Positions 19,112 through 28,729 are shown, counted from the first letter of the stretch. The stretch: DNA of 64,000 nucleotides from an uncultured Synechococcus sp. (GCA_937911865.1 CALDSK010000026.1:1-64000); one strand, 5' to 3'. Program-made: numbers and translations. Notes: generated from the sequence alone by a model not told the origin.

Positions 19112-20296
19112 ATGAAAATTCTTGTTGTCAGTCATACCTACATCGTTGATCTCAACTGCGAGAAACTGCGAGCGCTCGTCCAGGTCGATCCCAACGTAGA
19201 AGTCACCGCCGTCGTCCCCAAGCGATGGACTCCCGGCGGCGTGCAGAGTAAAAAAATAGAAACGCAGCCTCGCGATGAAGGTCGCTTCAAGCTTGTCCCG
19301 GTAGCCAACTTCAGCGAAAACAATCAGAGCCTGCTTAGCTTCGGCACCGAAATTATCTCGCTCCTGCGCCAGTTCAAGCCCGACATTATCCACATGGAGC
19401 AAGGCGCAAAGTCCCTGGGCTACGCAGAACTGATTACACTTAACCGACTGCTCGGACTAAAGGCGAAAAACGTCTTCTTCACCTGGTGGAACCTACCCTA
19501 CGAAGTCAAGTTTCCGCTATCTGTCCTTGAAAGCTATAACCTGCGCCATACCGATGGTCTAGTTGTAGGCAATCAAGACGGCGCAGACATTCTAAAAGAC
19601 CATGGCTACAGCGGCCCGACCATCGTCATGCCCCAGCTGGGAGTAGACGAGCGCCTTTTCACCCCCGCTGAGCAGCCAGAGCTGGCGAGCCAGCACGGCA
19701 TTAGCCCCGACGAGTTTATCATCGGATTTGTCGGACGCTTCGTACCAGAAAAGGGATTAGTCACGCTGTTTAACGCGCTTGGAAAGCTCCAAAACGCTGG
19801 CCTCAGCCGCCCTTGGAAGCTTTTGCTACTAGGGCGAGGGCAGCTAAAAGAAACCCTACAGCAGCTAGCGACAGAGCTGGGCATTGCTGAGCGCATCATC
19901 TGGATTGAGAGCGTTCCTCACGCTGATGTCCCACGCTACATCAACCTGATGGATACGCTGATTCTCCCCTCTGAAACCACCTACCAGTTCAAAACATTGA
20001 GCGCCGTCGGCTGGAAAGAACAGTTCGGTCACGTGATCATTGAAGCGATGGCCTGTGGTGTTCCTGTCATCGGCTCTGATTCTGGCGAAATTCCTCACGT
20101 TATTAAAGACGACGGACTGGTCTTTCCCGAAGGTGATGCCGCTGCCCTAGCAGAAAAAATTTCGCTACTGATTGAGCAGCCTGAGCAGCAGCAGACGCTG
20201 GGCAAGCAAGGATATCAGCGAGCCATGAAAGAGTACACCAACAAAGCACTGGCTACTCAGCTATTGAATTTTTATAGCACTCTCTTTTCGCAGTGA
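19112..20296 (+). CDS. Glycosyltransferase family 4 (GT-B)
   Basis: The start is the ATG at 19112 (MKILVVSHTYIVDLNCEKL). An in-frame upstream start would overlap the preceding GT2 gene by 85 bases; this one leaves a 5-base gap. The protein has 394 residues. The second Rossmann domain carries IIGFVGRFVPEKG, the EX7E-type block VIIEAMACGVPVIGSDSGEIPHV (in two parts: EAMACGVPV, DSGEIPHV) and LVFPEGDAAALAE, typical of retaining GT4 enzymes. It is the third gene of the HpsL-like unit. Tandem 15-bp-like repeats follow its stop. Confidence 0.88.
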   Translation: MKILVVSHTYIVDLNCEKLRALVQVDPNVEVTAVVPKRWTPGGVQSKKIETQPRDEGRFKLVPVANFSENNQSLLSFGTEIISLLRQFKPDIIHMEQGAKSLGYAELITLNRLLGLKAKNVFFTWWNLPYEVKFPLSVLESYNLRHTDGLVVGNQDGADILKDHGYSGPTIVMPQLGVDERLFTPAEQPELASQHGISPDEFIIGFVGRFVPEKGLVTLFNALGKLQNAGLSRPWKLLLLGRGQLKETLQQLATELGIAERIIWIESVPHADVPRYINLMDTLILPSETTYQFKTLSAVGWKEQFGHVIIEAMACGVPVIGSDSGEIPHVIKDDGLVFPEGDAAALAEKISLLIEQPEQQQTLGKQGYQRAMKEYTNKALATQLLNFYSTLFSQ

Positions 20297-21175
20297 AAGC
20301 ACAGGGTGAAAAGCACAGGGTGAAAAGCACAGAGTAAAAAGCACACAGCGACCTGTCAATGCCTGCGCACAAGGTCATACACAGTATCAAATAATACTGT
20401 TATGTTTTTGGAAAAATTGGGAATCCTAAGGCATCTTCTCATCAAGAATGGTTTAACTATCCAATTTTCTCTTCCGAGGCTTTCCATAGCAAATGTTCTA
20501 AGGCATGAGGACGTTTGCGCAGAAGCGTTGCTTACCGGCTATAGGCTGTAGCCTTTCATAATGGGTCTTTAAGCAACGCTTCAAGAGCTATAAAAGAAAT
20601 CTCTAAAAAATTATTAGGACCTTATCAGTTCTCAAATCAGTTCTCAAAACGGTTTTATCGCTATCTCTACCAGAACGCCCCCGTTCAGAACGCCCCATCT
20701 AGAACACGCCTGTAGAGACGCGGCCCCTAATGCCCTGCCTTAAAAGTATTTGATTTCAAAAGTCAGCTTTCTCTTAACTAATTTCTGTTCATAGCAAGCT
20801 GCAAGTTACTTTGCCCATTGCTACGCAAGGCTTTCTGCCATGTGTACCGCAGCGAAGTGATGAAGTTTGTGGCGTCTTCGAGCGCCTAGCTTAACCAGGC
20901 AATGAGAGAGAAACGTCTAACAAAGCTGACAGCATTTTAAGGTGCCATTCCTACAGAAGCTAGCTGCTTCTCAAGACAATACCGCAGCTTAAGGGCCAGT
21001 CATACTGTGCGCTTAAGCCAACCTGCGTTTGCGTAATCAGGCCCTTGCTATCAGGCAGATTCATTGCGCACAGCTGCCTTGTCTTTAAACCGGCTCAGCT
21101 GCCAAAAGCCCCCTGTTAGGCCTCTTTTGACAGAGCAATTCAAGCATTTTCTCTAACAATTATCTGCTGGCTTTT
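20297..21175. other. Non-coding stretch holding tandem repeats and a two-hairpin element
   Basis: At 20297-20345 a GTGAAAAGCACAG-like word is repeated about four times. The two-hairpin element at 20484-20590 is described separately. The rest (20600-21175) shows no ORF, RNA or repeat that I can support. Confidence 0.5.
20484..20590 (+). repeat. Two-hairpin repeat element, copy A
   Basis: About 107 bp that align over their whole length with the reverse complement of 55250-55354. Hairpin 1 uses GCAAATGTTCT and AGGACGTTTGC (11 pairs including two G-T). Hairpin 2 uses GAAGCGTTGCTTA (20522-20534) and TAAGCAACGCTTC (20570-20582), 13 pairs, with an inner GGCTA/TAGCC stem. Between the copies the hairpin 2 stem differs by a compensatory change (C-G here, A-T in copy B). 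This is a MITE/REP-like repeat with no coding capacity. Confidence 0.8.
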
Positions 21176-22111
21176 GTGACCTATCTACTGAATTTCCATC
21201 TGCCTACTCGCCGGGCGCTGCTGACATCTTTGTTCACAGCGGGCTGCACCCTAGCCTTAACCAGCTGTGGAGATGGCGTCCCACCGGCTAGCCAAACTAT
21301 CGTTTTTGACGAAGTTGAAAACGATCTATACGTGCAACCTATTCGAGTCTGCGACGACTTTGGTCAAAACTGCGCTCGAATGAATCTGTTTGCCGACCTG
21401 ACAGCACAGATTCTAAAGCAGGCAAAGCTCAAGGTAAATTTTTTACCGGCTAATCAACTTAACGAATCCCGCTTTTTAACGATTGGTGACGAAGCGGGCG
21501 GCACAGACGAACTGTATGAGCTTTCAAGACAAGGAGATAATGCTGACTATGGTCGTCATCCTGATTCAGAGCGGACCAGTGGACCGATCAATGTGTGGTT
21601 TGTTCACGACATTCAATCTACCAACGGCAACACTCAGTTTGGTTCTGCCTGGGTAGATGCTAATGGCGTCATTATCAGCGAAGCTACCCTTGATTTTGAC
21701 GGCGGGAAAGGTCGTAGGGATACGCTTGCCCACGAAATCGGTCATAACTTAGGACTCAAACACACTACGCTAGGAGCTGGAGGTGCCAATAATTTGCTCA
21801 CAGATGGCAATCGCCGCAATGTACCCTCTGGTATAGAGGACGTTTATCCTAATGGCGCGGGGACAAGCACTCTTACTAGCGCTCAGATTACTGAAATTCT
21901 TAGCAGCGGCTTTGTGACTGAGGCTCATGCTGAGGGCGACGCCCATACTGAGGGGATGGATGAACTGGCCGCCGATCTTGCGCAAGTATCGCTTTTGAGC
22001 CTTCAAGCGCGATCAACCGCATCTGACAAAGCTAGCGTACCAGAACCCTCTGGGCTACTGGCATTAGGATTGGTTGGCTTATCTTCTATGCTGGTATTGA
22101 AGCGTAGATAG
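21176..22111 (+). CDS. Metzincin-type zinc metalloprotease with lipobox and PEP-CTERM anchor
   Basis: The protein has 311 residues from a GTG start. The N-terminus has twin Arg (TRRALL), a hydrophobic segment and a lipobox LTSC with Cys31. Residues about 130-200 form the protease core with the zinc motif HEIGHNLGLKH, the HExxHxxGxxH metzincin consensus; the preceding FVHDIQSTNGNTQFG and GRRDTLAHE strands fit. The C-terminus VPEPSGLLALGLVGL followed by a hydrophobic stretch and KRR is a textbook PEP-CTERM sorting signal. An exported, envelope-attached protease is therefore likely. A canonical Met-turn is not obvious. It lies within the polysaccharide gene region; PEP-CTERM systems are often linked to exopolysaccharide loci. 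Confidence 0.8.
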   Translation: MTYLLNFHLPTRRALLTSLFTAGCTLALTSCGDGVPPASQTIVFDEVENDLYVQPIRVCDDFGQNCARMNLFADLTAQILKQAKLKVNFLPANQLNESRFLTIGDEAGGTDELYELSRQGDNADYGRHPDSERTSGPINVWFVHDIQSTNGNTQFGSAWVDANGVIISEATLDFDGGKGRRDTLAHEIGHNLGLKHTTLGAGGANNLLTDGNRRNVPSGIEDVYPNGAGTSTLTSAQITEILSSGFVTEAHAEGDAHTEGMDELAADLAQVSLLSLQARSTASDKASVPEPSGLLALGLVGLSSMLVLKRR

Positions 22112-22182
22112 TATCAGCGTTCGCATCACACACAGCAGTTTACCGGCAAGGGCTACTTGCCTCCTTCCTTATTGGTAGCGGC

Positions 22183-22872
22183 ATGGTCAAGTTATTTTCT
22201 CTGAGGCTATTTTCTCTGAAACTATTTTCTCTGAAGCTGTCTTCTCTCTTGGGTTTGTCAGTGCTAGCTATAGCGGCGGCCGCTTTCAGCCTATTCTTAG
22301 CTAAGTCTCCTCATACTTCGACACCGCCTTCAGGAGAAAGCACTATTGCTGAGCAGGTCGCAGAGGCCAAAACAGTCGCCAAAACAGTCGCTGATGAAGT
22401 CGCAGTCGATAGCATTTCTCATCCACCGTTAGAGCAAGTCTTTACGAAAGGTGACTATCGGCTGGTTATTACAGCAGGCGATCAGTGGGAAACACCCGTT
22501 GCGATCGCTCAATTATACGAGGGTAATACGCTGCAATGGGAGCAAACAATACCCCATTCGTACGGTCCCAGATTTGCGCTTGTAAGCGCGCAGGGCCAGG
22601 TTTTACTCTTAGATGAATTTATCAACGTTGCGAGCGATCGCGCCGTTACCGTCATCAGTGCCACAGGTGAGCCCATTGCCCAACACAGCTTTAATGATGT
22701 AAAAAATACGCTCTCGGTTTCGGCAGCAGCACTAACACAGCAGGCCAGCAGCGGCTGGTGGATCTCTGCGCCACCTAGATTAAATGAACCGGCAGGCAAA
22801 GCTCTGGTAGCAGCAGGCGGCAAAACGCTTGAGATTGATCTCAATCAGGGCGAATTAAAAGTAGCTAACTAA
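22183..22872 (+). CDS. Hypothetical membrane-anchored exported protein
   Basis: The protein has 229 residues; I do not recognise the family. The first residues are repetitive (KLFSLRLFSLKLFSLKL), encoded by a 15-bp tandem repeat, and run into a membrane helix (LSVLAIAAAAFSLFLA). The remainder looks soluble and beta-rich (YRLVITAGDQWETPVAIAQL, FALVSAQGQVLLLDEFI, TVISATGEPIAQHSF), which suggests an extracytoplasmic beta-propeller-like or lipoprotein-like domain. The true start may be any of the Leu/Met codons within the repeat. It lies 71 bases after the metalloprotease gene and could be co-transcribed with it. Confidence 0.6.
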   Translation: MVKLFSLRLFSLKLFSLKLSSLLGLSVLAIAAAAFSLFLAKSPHTSTPPSGESTIAEQVAEAKTVAKTVADEVAVDSISHPPLEQVFTKGDYRLVITAGDQWETPVAIAQLYEGNTLQWEQTIPHSYGPRFALVSAQGQVLLLDEFINVASDRAVTVISATGEPIAQHSFNDVKNTLSVSAAALTQQASSGWWISAPPRLNEPAGKALVAAGGKTLEIDLNQGELKVAN

Positions 22873-23059
22873 ACCGTGAATTAAGGTGCAAATCAAGTCA
22901 CTGTGTGGATTTGTCGGGTCATCGTGCTCGCACAGTCATCGTGCTTTACAGTAGGAGTGCTTTACAGTGAGATGCTCTACTACAAAAACGCTCTACGGCT
23001 AGACACCAGCGCCTTTCTCAATTCACCCGTTGATGCTCCTTTCAATGCCTTAAGACTTC

Positions 23060-24295
23060 ATGAATTCAGCGCCCCTAAAAATTCTACAAATCGTTCCCTC
23101 CATCTCGCTAGTGTACGGAGGGCCCAGTCAGATGGTACGCGGGCTTTCTTCAGCGTTAGGACATCAAGACCCACAGACGGTTGCAAAGGTCACCGTTATC
23201 ACCACAGACTCTAATGGCGATGTCGATGAAGCACCGCTAGATGTTCCATTAGGAACGCCAGTCGCAGAAACAGGCTATGAGGTCATTTATTTTCGCTGTT
23301 CGCCCTTTCGCCGATACAAGTTTTCAACAGAGCTACTCAGCTGGCTGTGGGCCAACGCTCATCACTATGACATTGCTCATATTCACGCGCTGTTTTCACC
23401 CGTCAGTACAGCCGCTGCCACCGTTTGCCGCTGGAAAAAGCTGCCCTACATTATGCGTCCGCTAGGCACCCTGGACCCGGCAGATCTCCAGAAAAAAAAG
23501 CAGTTCAAAAAAGTATATGCCGGCTTGTTCGAGCGGCCAAACCTGGCAGGTGCAGCGGCTATTCACTTCACTAGCGACCTGGAATCTAAAGTCTCAGAAA
23601 GGTTTGGGGTCAGCACGCAGAGTATGGTTGTTCCCCTAGGCGTAGCCCTGCCAGAGCTACCAGAGCGCAAAGCCTCTCAGCAGGCTATTCGAGAAAAGTT
23701 CAGCATTCCAGCAGACCATCCTATTGTGTTGTTTATGTCTCGTATCGATCCGAAAAAAGGATTCGATCTGTTGTTACCAGCGCTTGAGAAATTACACCAG
23801 AACAACACCCCCTTTCACTTCTTGCTATGCGGCGCAAACCCGCAGGATAGAGAATACGAAAGTACGATTCGAGAGCACATAAAGTCCTCTGACTGGGCTG
23901 ACTGGGCTACCCTCAGCGGATTTGTCTCAGGTGAGCTAAAAGCACAAATTCTCAGCGCTGCGGATCTGTTTGTGCTGCCTTCTTATTACGAAAATTTTGG
24001 AATTGCGGTAGCAGAAGCCATGGCAGCCAAAATTCCGGTAGTGATTTCAGACCAGGTGCATATTTGGCCTGCGATAGAACAGAGTGAATCGGGCTGGGTT
24101 GTCCCCACAGAAGTCTCTCCCTTAACGCAGGCGTTAGCAGCAGCGCTCGCAGATGGCACAGAGCGTAAGCATAGAGGAGAGAATGCTCAGCAATGCGCTG
24201 AAAAGAACTATGGCTGGAGTGCGATCGCCAAACGCCTGACCACCGAATATCAAAAGTTAGCCGCTCCCAATAAGGCCTTTAGCTCAAACCTTTAG
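23060..24295 (+). CDS. Glycosyltransferase family 4 (HpsP-like)
   Basis: The protein has 411 residues. The N-terminal domain starts KILQIVPSISLVYGGPSQMV (the Gly-rich GGPSQ loop) with YDIAHIHALFSP; the C-terminal domain has VLFMSRIDPKKGFDLLLPAL and the donor-site block ENFGIAVAEAMAAKIPVVIS. This is a GT-B retaining transferase and resembles GT4 enzymes of hormogonium polysaccharide loci. Tandem words built on GTGCTTTACAGT lie upstream and AAACCTTTAGCT-like ones after the stop. It is probably part of the polysaccharide region. Confidence 0.85.
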   Translation: MNSAPLKILQIVPSISLVYGGPSQMVRGLSSALGHQDPQTVAKVTVITTDSNGDVDEAPLDVPLGTPVAETGYEVIYFRCSPFRRYKFSTELLSWLWANAHHYDIAHIHALFSPVSTAAATVCRWKKLPYIMRPLGTLDPADLQKKKQFKKVYAGLFERPNLAGAAAIHFTSDLESKVSERFGVSTQSMVVPLGVALPELPERKASQQAIREKFSIPADHPIVLFMSRIDPKKGFDLLLPALEKLHQNNTPFHFLLCGANPQDREYESTIREHIKSSDWADWATLSGFVSGELKAQILSAADLFVLPSYYENFGIAVAEAMAAKIPVVISDQVHIWPAIEQSESGWVVPTEVSPLTQALAAALADGTERKHRGENAQQCAEKNYGWSAIAKRLTTEYQKLAAPNKAFSSNL

Positions 24296-24426
24296 CTGAA
24301 ACCTTTAACTAAAAGTCTCCGCTAAAAGTCTTAGCCAGAATCTTACCTAAAGACAGATAACGATAACAAATCGTTCCACCCACCCGCCTTTCCCCTTAAA
24401 CTAAAAAACAGTGTCAAGCCCTATCC

Positions 24427-24475
24427 AGTAGTTTTCTACAGTAGTTTTCTACAGACTCATTCGTTTTCTACAGTT
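24427..24475. repeat. Tandem repeat of GTAGTTTTCTACA
   Basis: Two close copies and a third degenerate one lie just upstream of the uracil-DNA glycosylase gene. The unit is itself an imperfect inverted repeat (GTAG/CTAC). Confidence 0.7.
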
Positions 24476-24480
24476 ACCCC

Positions 24481-25182
24481 ATGCCAGACCAGATCGATCT
24501 TTTCAGCGCCAGCGGCGTCGAAGTCAACCCCGCCCCTGCTGACTTCGACCCGGCTAAAATTCCCACCAGTGCCAAAGTGCCCATACCCACCGGCACCTAC
24601 GAATCGCTCGATCCCTTAGCCGAGCACTGCAAAAGCTGTCAGCGCTGTGAGCTAGCCGAAACGCGCACAAACGTAGTGGTTAGCCGAGGCAGCCGCACCG
24701 CACCCATTATGGTAATCGGCGAGGGGCCCGGCCAACAGGAGGACGAGCAAGGGCTGCCCTTTGTTGGCAGGTCCGGCCAGCTGCTAGAGAAAATCTTAGG
24801 CGCTGTGCGGCTAGATAGTGAGAAAGACGTTTATATCTGCAACATCGTTAAATGTCGCCCACCGGGTAACCGTAACCCCACAACAGCAGAGATCAAAGCC
24901 TGCAGGCCTTACATCCTAGAGCAGATTCGGCTGGTAGACCCCAAAATTATTCTGCTGACTGGCGCAACCGCCGTCAAAGGCATCATCCCAAGCGAAAAGC
25001 GTGGCATCACCAAAATTCGCGGCACCTGGATTGAGTGGGAAGGTCGCCAGTGCATGCCGATTTTGCATCCCGCGTATCTGCTGCGCAATCCATCGAGAGA
25101 CCCAGGCAAACCCAAGTGGCTAATGTGGCAGGACATTCAGGCTGTGCGAGCCAAGCTGGATGAAATTAGAGCTGCAAAATAA
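24481..25182 (+). CDS. Uracil-DNA glycosylase, family 4 (4Fe-4S type)
   Basis: The protein has 233 residues. The 4Fe-4S ligands begin with CKSCQRC; motif 1 is GEGPGQQEDEQGLPFVG, followed by GRSGQLLEKIL. CNIVKCRPPGNRNPTTAE and the C-terminal motif HPAYLLRNPS complete the family pattern. The enzyme removes uracil from DNA in base-excision repair. It has an extra ~40 residues at the N-terminus before the cluster. It is unrelated to the flanking glycosyltransferases and probably has its own promoter. Confidence 0.93.
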   Translation: MPDQIDLFSASGVEVNPAPADFDPAKIPTSAKVPIPTGTYESLDPLAEHCKSCQRCELAETRTNVVVSRGSRTAPIMVIGEGPGQQEDEQGLPFVGRSGQLLEKILGAVRLDSEKDVYICNIVKCRPPGNRNPTTAEIKACRPYILEQIRLVDPKIILLTGATAVKGIIPSEKRGITKIRGTWIEWEGRQCMPILHPAYLLRNPSRDPGKPKWLMWQDIQAVRAKLDEIRAAK

Positions 25183-25327
25183 GCATTACACAACACACCA
25201 TAGATACAGTTTAGATACAATTCGTCTCGATTCATCACCAACCTGAAAATCACCCAATATCTATCGCTTTCGTTAAGAGCTGGCGATGCACTGTTGTTCC
25301 ATTTTCTTAGGGGCTTTGGACTCAGAG

Positions 25328-26422
25328 CTACAGGTATTGAGAGATCTTTTGATACACTTTCACAGTTTCAGCTGCTGTATTTTCCCAGGTTCGCCCAGCC
25401 ACGATTTTATATCCCTTTTCAGCGTGTTGTTCTCTCAAGCTAGGCGTACTGAGCAGCGCATCTACGCCCTCAACTATCGATTCAACGCTGTAAGGATCCA
25501 CCATTAAAGCACCGCCGGAGAAGCATTCTTTAAAGACAGGAATATTTGAAATAACGGTTGGCGTTCCAGAAGCAAGCGCTTCGCCAACAACGATGCCCCA
25601 GCCTTCATAAAACGAGGGGAACAAAAAGACTTTGGCGCTTTGGTATAAGACCGACAGCTCCAGCGTAGAGAGCTTCTGCTTAGGAATAATAATGTCATTT
25701 CTAAGAGATAGCTTTTTCTCTCTGACCAACTTCAACAGAATAGGAAACTCTCGCCGACGGCGAATGCTGCCAATCATAATGAGCTTCAAGTCAGGGTATC
25801 TGCCTTTGAGCTGCGCATAAGACTCTATTACCCTACGGTAGTTTTTGTGAGGGCTAATAGCACCTACGTACAGCAAGAAAGGCGTCGTCGGCGATAGTGA
25901 AAGCTTTTTTAGCGTCTCTTCACGCTCTACCTTAGAGCGTCTCCCAAAGAAAATCTCATCGATACCCGGATAAACAACGTTGATCTTGCCTTCGAACTTT
26001 GGGAATCTCGCTAAAGTTCGCTCAGCGCTAAAGTGACTAGGTGTAATCACATAATCTGTTTTGGCAGCCGCAAGTGCTTCCAGCCGCATCAGCAAAGACT
26101 GTCCGTGAGTTGGCTGCTTATAAAACTCATAGTTCACCTGATCGTGAAAAGTAGTAACCACCTTACTCTTAGGCATAAGGCAGCCTGGGTTAAACGGCCC
26201 AGGCAGATGAACGATCTTAGATTGGCTGAGCCTAGCTAAGCGGAGATAGGGAAAGGTCAGGTATTTGCTGAACTGGTCAGGGATGAATCTTTGGCTTCTC
26301 CATGCAACATTGAATACATTCACGTTGTGCGATCGCATGTACTTTGCCATCATCGCGGTATAAACACTACCACCACGAACACCTGACTGCTTCTTTTGAT
26401 AGTAGTTGACAAAAATAGCCAT
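25328..26422 (-). CDS. Glycosyltransferase family 4
   Basis: The start is the ATG at 26422 (MAIFVNYYQKKQSGVRGGS); the in-frame upstream codon is a TTG five residues earlier. The protein has 364 residues. Donor-domain motifs are FLLYVGAISPHKNYRRVIES, VFLFPSFYEGWGIVVGEALA and GTPTVISNIPVF. The N-terminal domain has KVVTTFHDQVNYEFY. It is a GT-B retaining transferase transcribed opposite to the other polysaccharide genes, possibly for the same polymer. Confidence 0.85.
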   Translation of the reverse strand: MAIFVNYYQKKQSGVRGGSVYTAMMAKYMRSHNVNVFNVAWRSQRFIPDQFSKYLTFPYLRLARLSQSKIVHLPGPFNPGCLMPKSKVVTTFHDQVNYEFYKQPTHGQSLLMRLEALAAAKTDYVITPSHFSAERTLARFPKFEGKINVVYPGIDEIFFGRRSKVEREETLKKLSLSPTTPFLLYVGAISPHKNYRRVIESYAQLKGRYPDLKLIMIGSIRRRREFPILLKLVREKKLSLRNDIIIPKQKLSTLELSVLYQSAKVFLFPSFYEGWGIVVGEALASGTPTVISNIPVFKECFSGGALMVDPYSVESIVEGVDALLSTPSLREQHAEKGYKIVAGRTWENTAAETVKVYQKISQYL

Positions 26423-27292
26423 GTGGTCTGAGGCCAAAAAAGTGCACCTGCTGTATCAATTTTGGGGTATAACGCACGGTAAATACATAGATGAGCATCA
26501 GCGCCCAGTAAATCGTATCAAGAATTGAGAATTCTGCACAAAAAGGCAGTGACAGAATCTAGGCACAATCGCTCAACTACCTATTGTGCCTACTGTAGAC
26601 AGCAGTCAATCATCCTTAAATCGCGATCGATTCACCCGGTTAGCTGTCCGTCTAAAGCGACAGTATGCGCGATGTACTGCATTAAAGACATTAAAGTTTT
26701 ATGCGTACATAACAGTTGTGAAAGGACGTACAAAAGCAACGGGAGAAGCAGTAGAAAACTTTTCAGAAGATAGACACGGTGTCTCATTTTTGTATCAGTA
26801 AAAAGCTGCTTTCATCTAACTCAGCTGCTCTTAACTTTGGTCAAAATTGCTACACCTTCTGAAAACATTTCTATTAACCGTAGAACAATGAATATTTAGC
26901 ACCTGCAAGCACACATATTATCAATGGCTAAACGGCATCTGCTAAACGGCATCTGAAGTAAACAAAGACAAAAAAAAGGCGTTGTTATGCCCTTATAACA
27001 ACGCCTTCCTATATGAGGAACGACTCAAACCTATTGGCTCACGCAAAAAACGCAAAGCGCTTTGCCGCAGGTATTTAGTTCTCATTGCATCAGCATAAAA
27101 GAGACTCAGTAAGTATGCATTCACCTAGTCTGCATACTTACATGCCCAAATTTGCGCTCTAGGTGGTAGAAGCCTGCAATCATAGTTGCCAGATTCGGCA
27201 ACTGCTAAAAAGTTCCACCGCATAAACACCCCCGTTCAGCAGTCAATACAACAATCTGCTGAACCAATAGCCGGCTTATTCAGCCATTACAC
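26423..27292. other. Intergenic region with a strong minus-strand terminator
   Basis: Two overlapping plus-strand ORFs of about 70-80 codons at 26525-26801 have no recognisable family or ribosome site and I do not support them. The terminator at 26971-27007 is listed separately. Confidence 0.5.
26969..27007 (-). terminator. Rho-independent terminator (minus strand)
   Basis: A perfect 13-bp stem: AAGGCGTTGTTAT (26976-26988) and ATAACAACGCCTT (26995-27007) around a 6-base loop. On the minus strand it is followed by a T-run (the A-run at 26971-26977 on plus). It should end transcripts of the tyrS-pyrF operon, about 290 bases past its last gene. Confidence 0.85.
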
Positions 27293-27992
27293 TTACTCAG
27301 CCAGTATTGTTAAATCGGCAGCAGAACTGTCAACGCGCTGCCTTATTGACCCTGCACGGCAATCTCTAAGCCAAGTTCGAACGGCCTGACCCACACTGCT
27401 GCGGCTGCTCTCTCTAGGTGGCATCGGCGAAGAGGTTAGCCGCGGGTCATCAATCGCCGAAAACATAAAAGCTAACCGCCAGCCGTCTGCCGCTGGTGCC
27501 AAAAATGCCCAGTGATATTCCTGTACGTCGCTGACACGAAGGTCAGAATATTGTCTTGATAACGTCGTAAAAAATACTTGGGTCAACGGTCCGCCTGCCG
27601 CCGCATCGGTCGTGTAAGTATACTCGCTGAGGTCTATCGGCGTTAGATCTGCCTGGCTTGCCACAATCACGTAGGAAGGGCGATAGGGCTGACGAACTAG
27701 CTCATCTTCAGCAGACCGAAGCCGGTCTGCGTCAGTCCAGGGCAAAACGGCAACCGTTCTTTGCAGAACACGGTTGGTGTAGCTGGGCAAATCGCGTAGC
27801 AGCAGAGTCGTTAGCGTCGTTGCCTCACTCGGGCAGGCCGCACGAGGCCGCAAAGGCGCGTAGGGTCTAGGCCTCTACAGCTTCAGCGTCGGGAAGGGGA
27901 TCGTTAACATCTGCTAGCGCAGGCGATCGCAGCACACCCCACAGCAGCAGCCCTATCAAAACAGCCAAGGCAGCTTTGGCAGCTCCAGTCAC
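27293..27992 (-). pseudogene. Exported conserved protein, apparently frameshifted near its N-terminus
   Basis: A GTG at 27992 overlaps the pyrF stop (GTGA) and opens a 41-codon frame with a clear signal peptide (AALAVLIGLLLWGV, then LRSPALADVNDPLPDAEAVEA). It stops at TAG 27869-27867. The body continues in another frame to 27293: LRPRAACPSEATTLTTLLL, RDLPSYTNRVLQ, YVIVASQADLTPIDL and DGWRLAFMFSAIDD, about 186 residues from a TTG at 27853. Removing one base near 27870 would join signal peptide and body. The body resembles an uncharacterised cyanobacterial secreted protein. The cause may be a real mutation, a sequencing error or a programmed shift. The tail lies before the 26976 terminator. Confidence 0.7.
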
Positions 27993-28729
27993 GACGTCAT
28001 CTCCTCACAGATACGTGCGATCGCCCGTTTTGGGTCATCCGCCTGCGTAATCGGCCGACCAATCACCAAATAATCTGCCCCAGCAGACACCGCATTGCCT
28101 GGTGTCATCGCCCGCTGCTGATCGCCCTTTTGAGCCCAGACCGGTCTTACCCCAGGGCACACTAGCCAAAAGTCTTTTCCGCAGGCTGCTTTCAAAATGG
28201 CGGCCTCATGAGGAGAACACACCGCACCACCTAGACCACTGTCTTTAGCGAGCACAGCCATATGCTGCGCGTAATCTATCACTGGCATCGTTACCTTGAG
28301 TTCTGCCGACAGGGATTCAAGGCCAATGCTGGTCAACAAGGTCACGGCAATGACTCTAGGCGGCTCACATCCAGCAGCCAAGGCGCCCTCAGCAGCGCCA
28401 GCCTGCGCAGCGGCCAAAGCTGCCTCACCAGCTGTCGCATGCACTGTCAGCAAATCCACGCCGTAGCCGCCTGCCGCTCGGCAGGCCCCCGCCATGGTAT
28501 TGGGAATATCGTGAAGCTTCAGGTCTAAAAAAATTCGCTTACCGCGTTCTTTCAGCGCGGTAAGCACAGCAGGCCCGCTGCTCACAAAAAGTTCTAAACC
28601 GACTTTCCAGAAGGCAACCTCAGGCAGCGCGTCAATCAGCGCGATCGCCTCATGCTGCCCAGGGACATCCAAAGGCACAATAATCCGCTCCAACGGTGTC
28701 AGCGCAGGGCCTTTCACAGGAGCCTTCAT
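27989..28729 (-). CDS. pyrF: Orotidine 5'-phosphate decarboxylase
   Basis: The protein has 246 residues and decarboxylates OMP to UMP in pyrimidine synthesis. Signature residues are [24 protein letters not shown], the catalytic [24 protein letters not shown]-type [13 protein letters not shown], and the phosphate-binding [14 protein letters not shown]. The start overlaps the tyrS stop (ATGA) and its stop overlaps the next start (GTGA), so the three genes are translationally coupled. Confidence 0.96.
   Translation of the reverse strand: MKAPVKGPALTPLERIIVPLDVPGQHEAIALIDALPEVAFWKVGLELFVSSGPAVLTALKERGKRIFLDLKLHDIPNTMAGACRAAGGYGVDLLTVHATAGEAALAAAQAGAAEGALAAGCEPPRVIAVTLLTSIGLESLSAELKVTMPVIDYAQHMAVLAKDSGLGGAVCSPHEAAILKAACGKDFWLVCPGVRPVWAQKGDQQRAMTPGNAVSAGADYLVIGRPITQADDPKRAIARICEEMTS

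Noticed and set aside
26525..26801. Two overlapping plus-strand ORFs of about 70-80 codons.
   Set aside because: No family resemblance, no ribosome site, and a composition like translated non-coding DNA.
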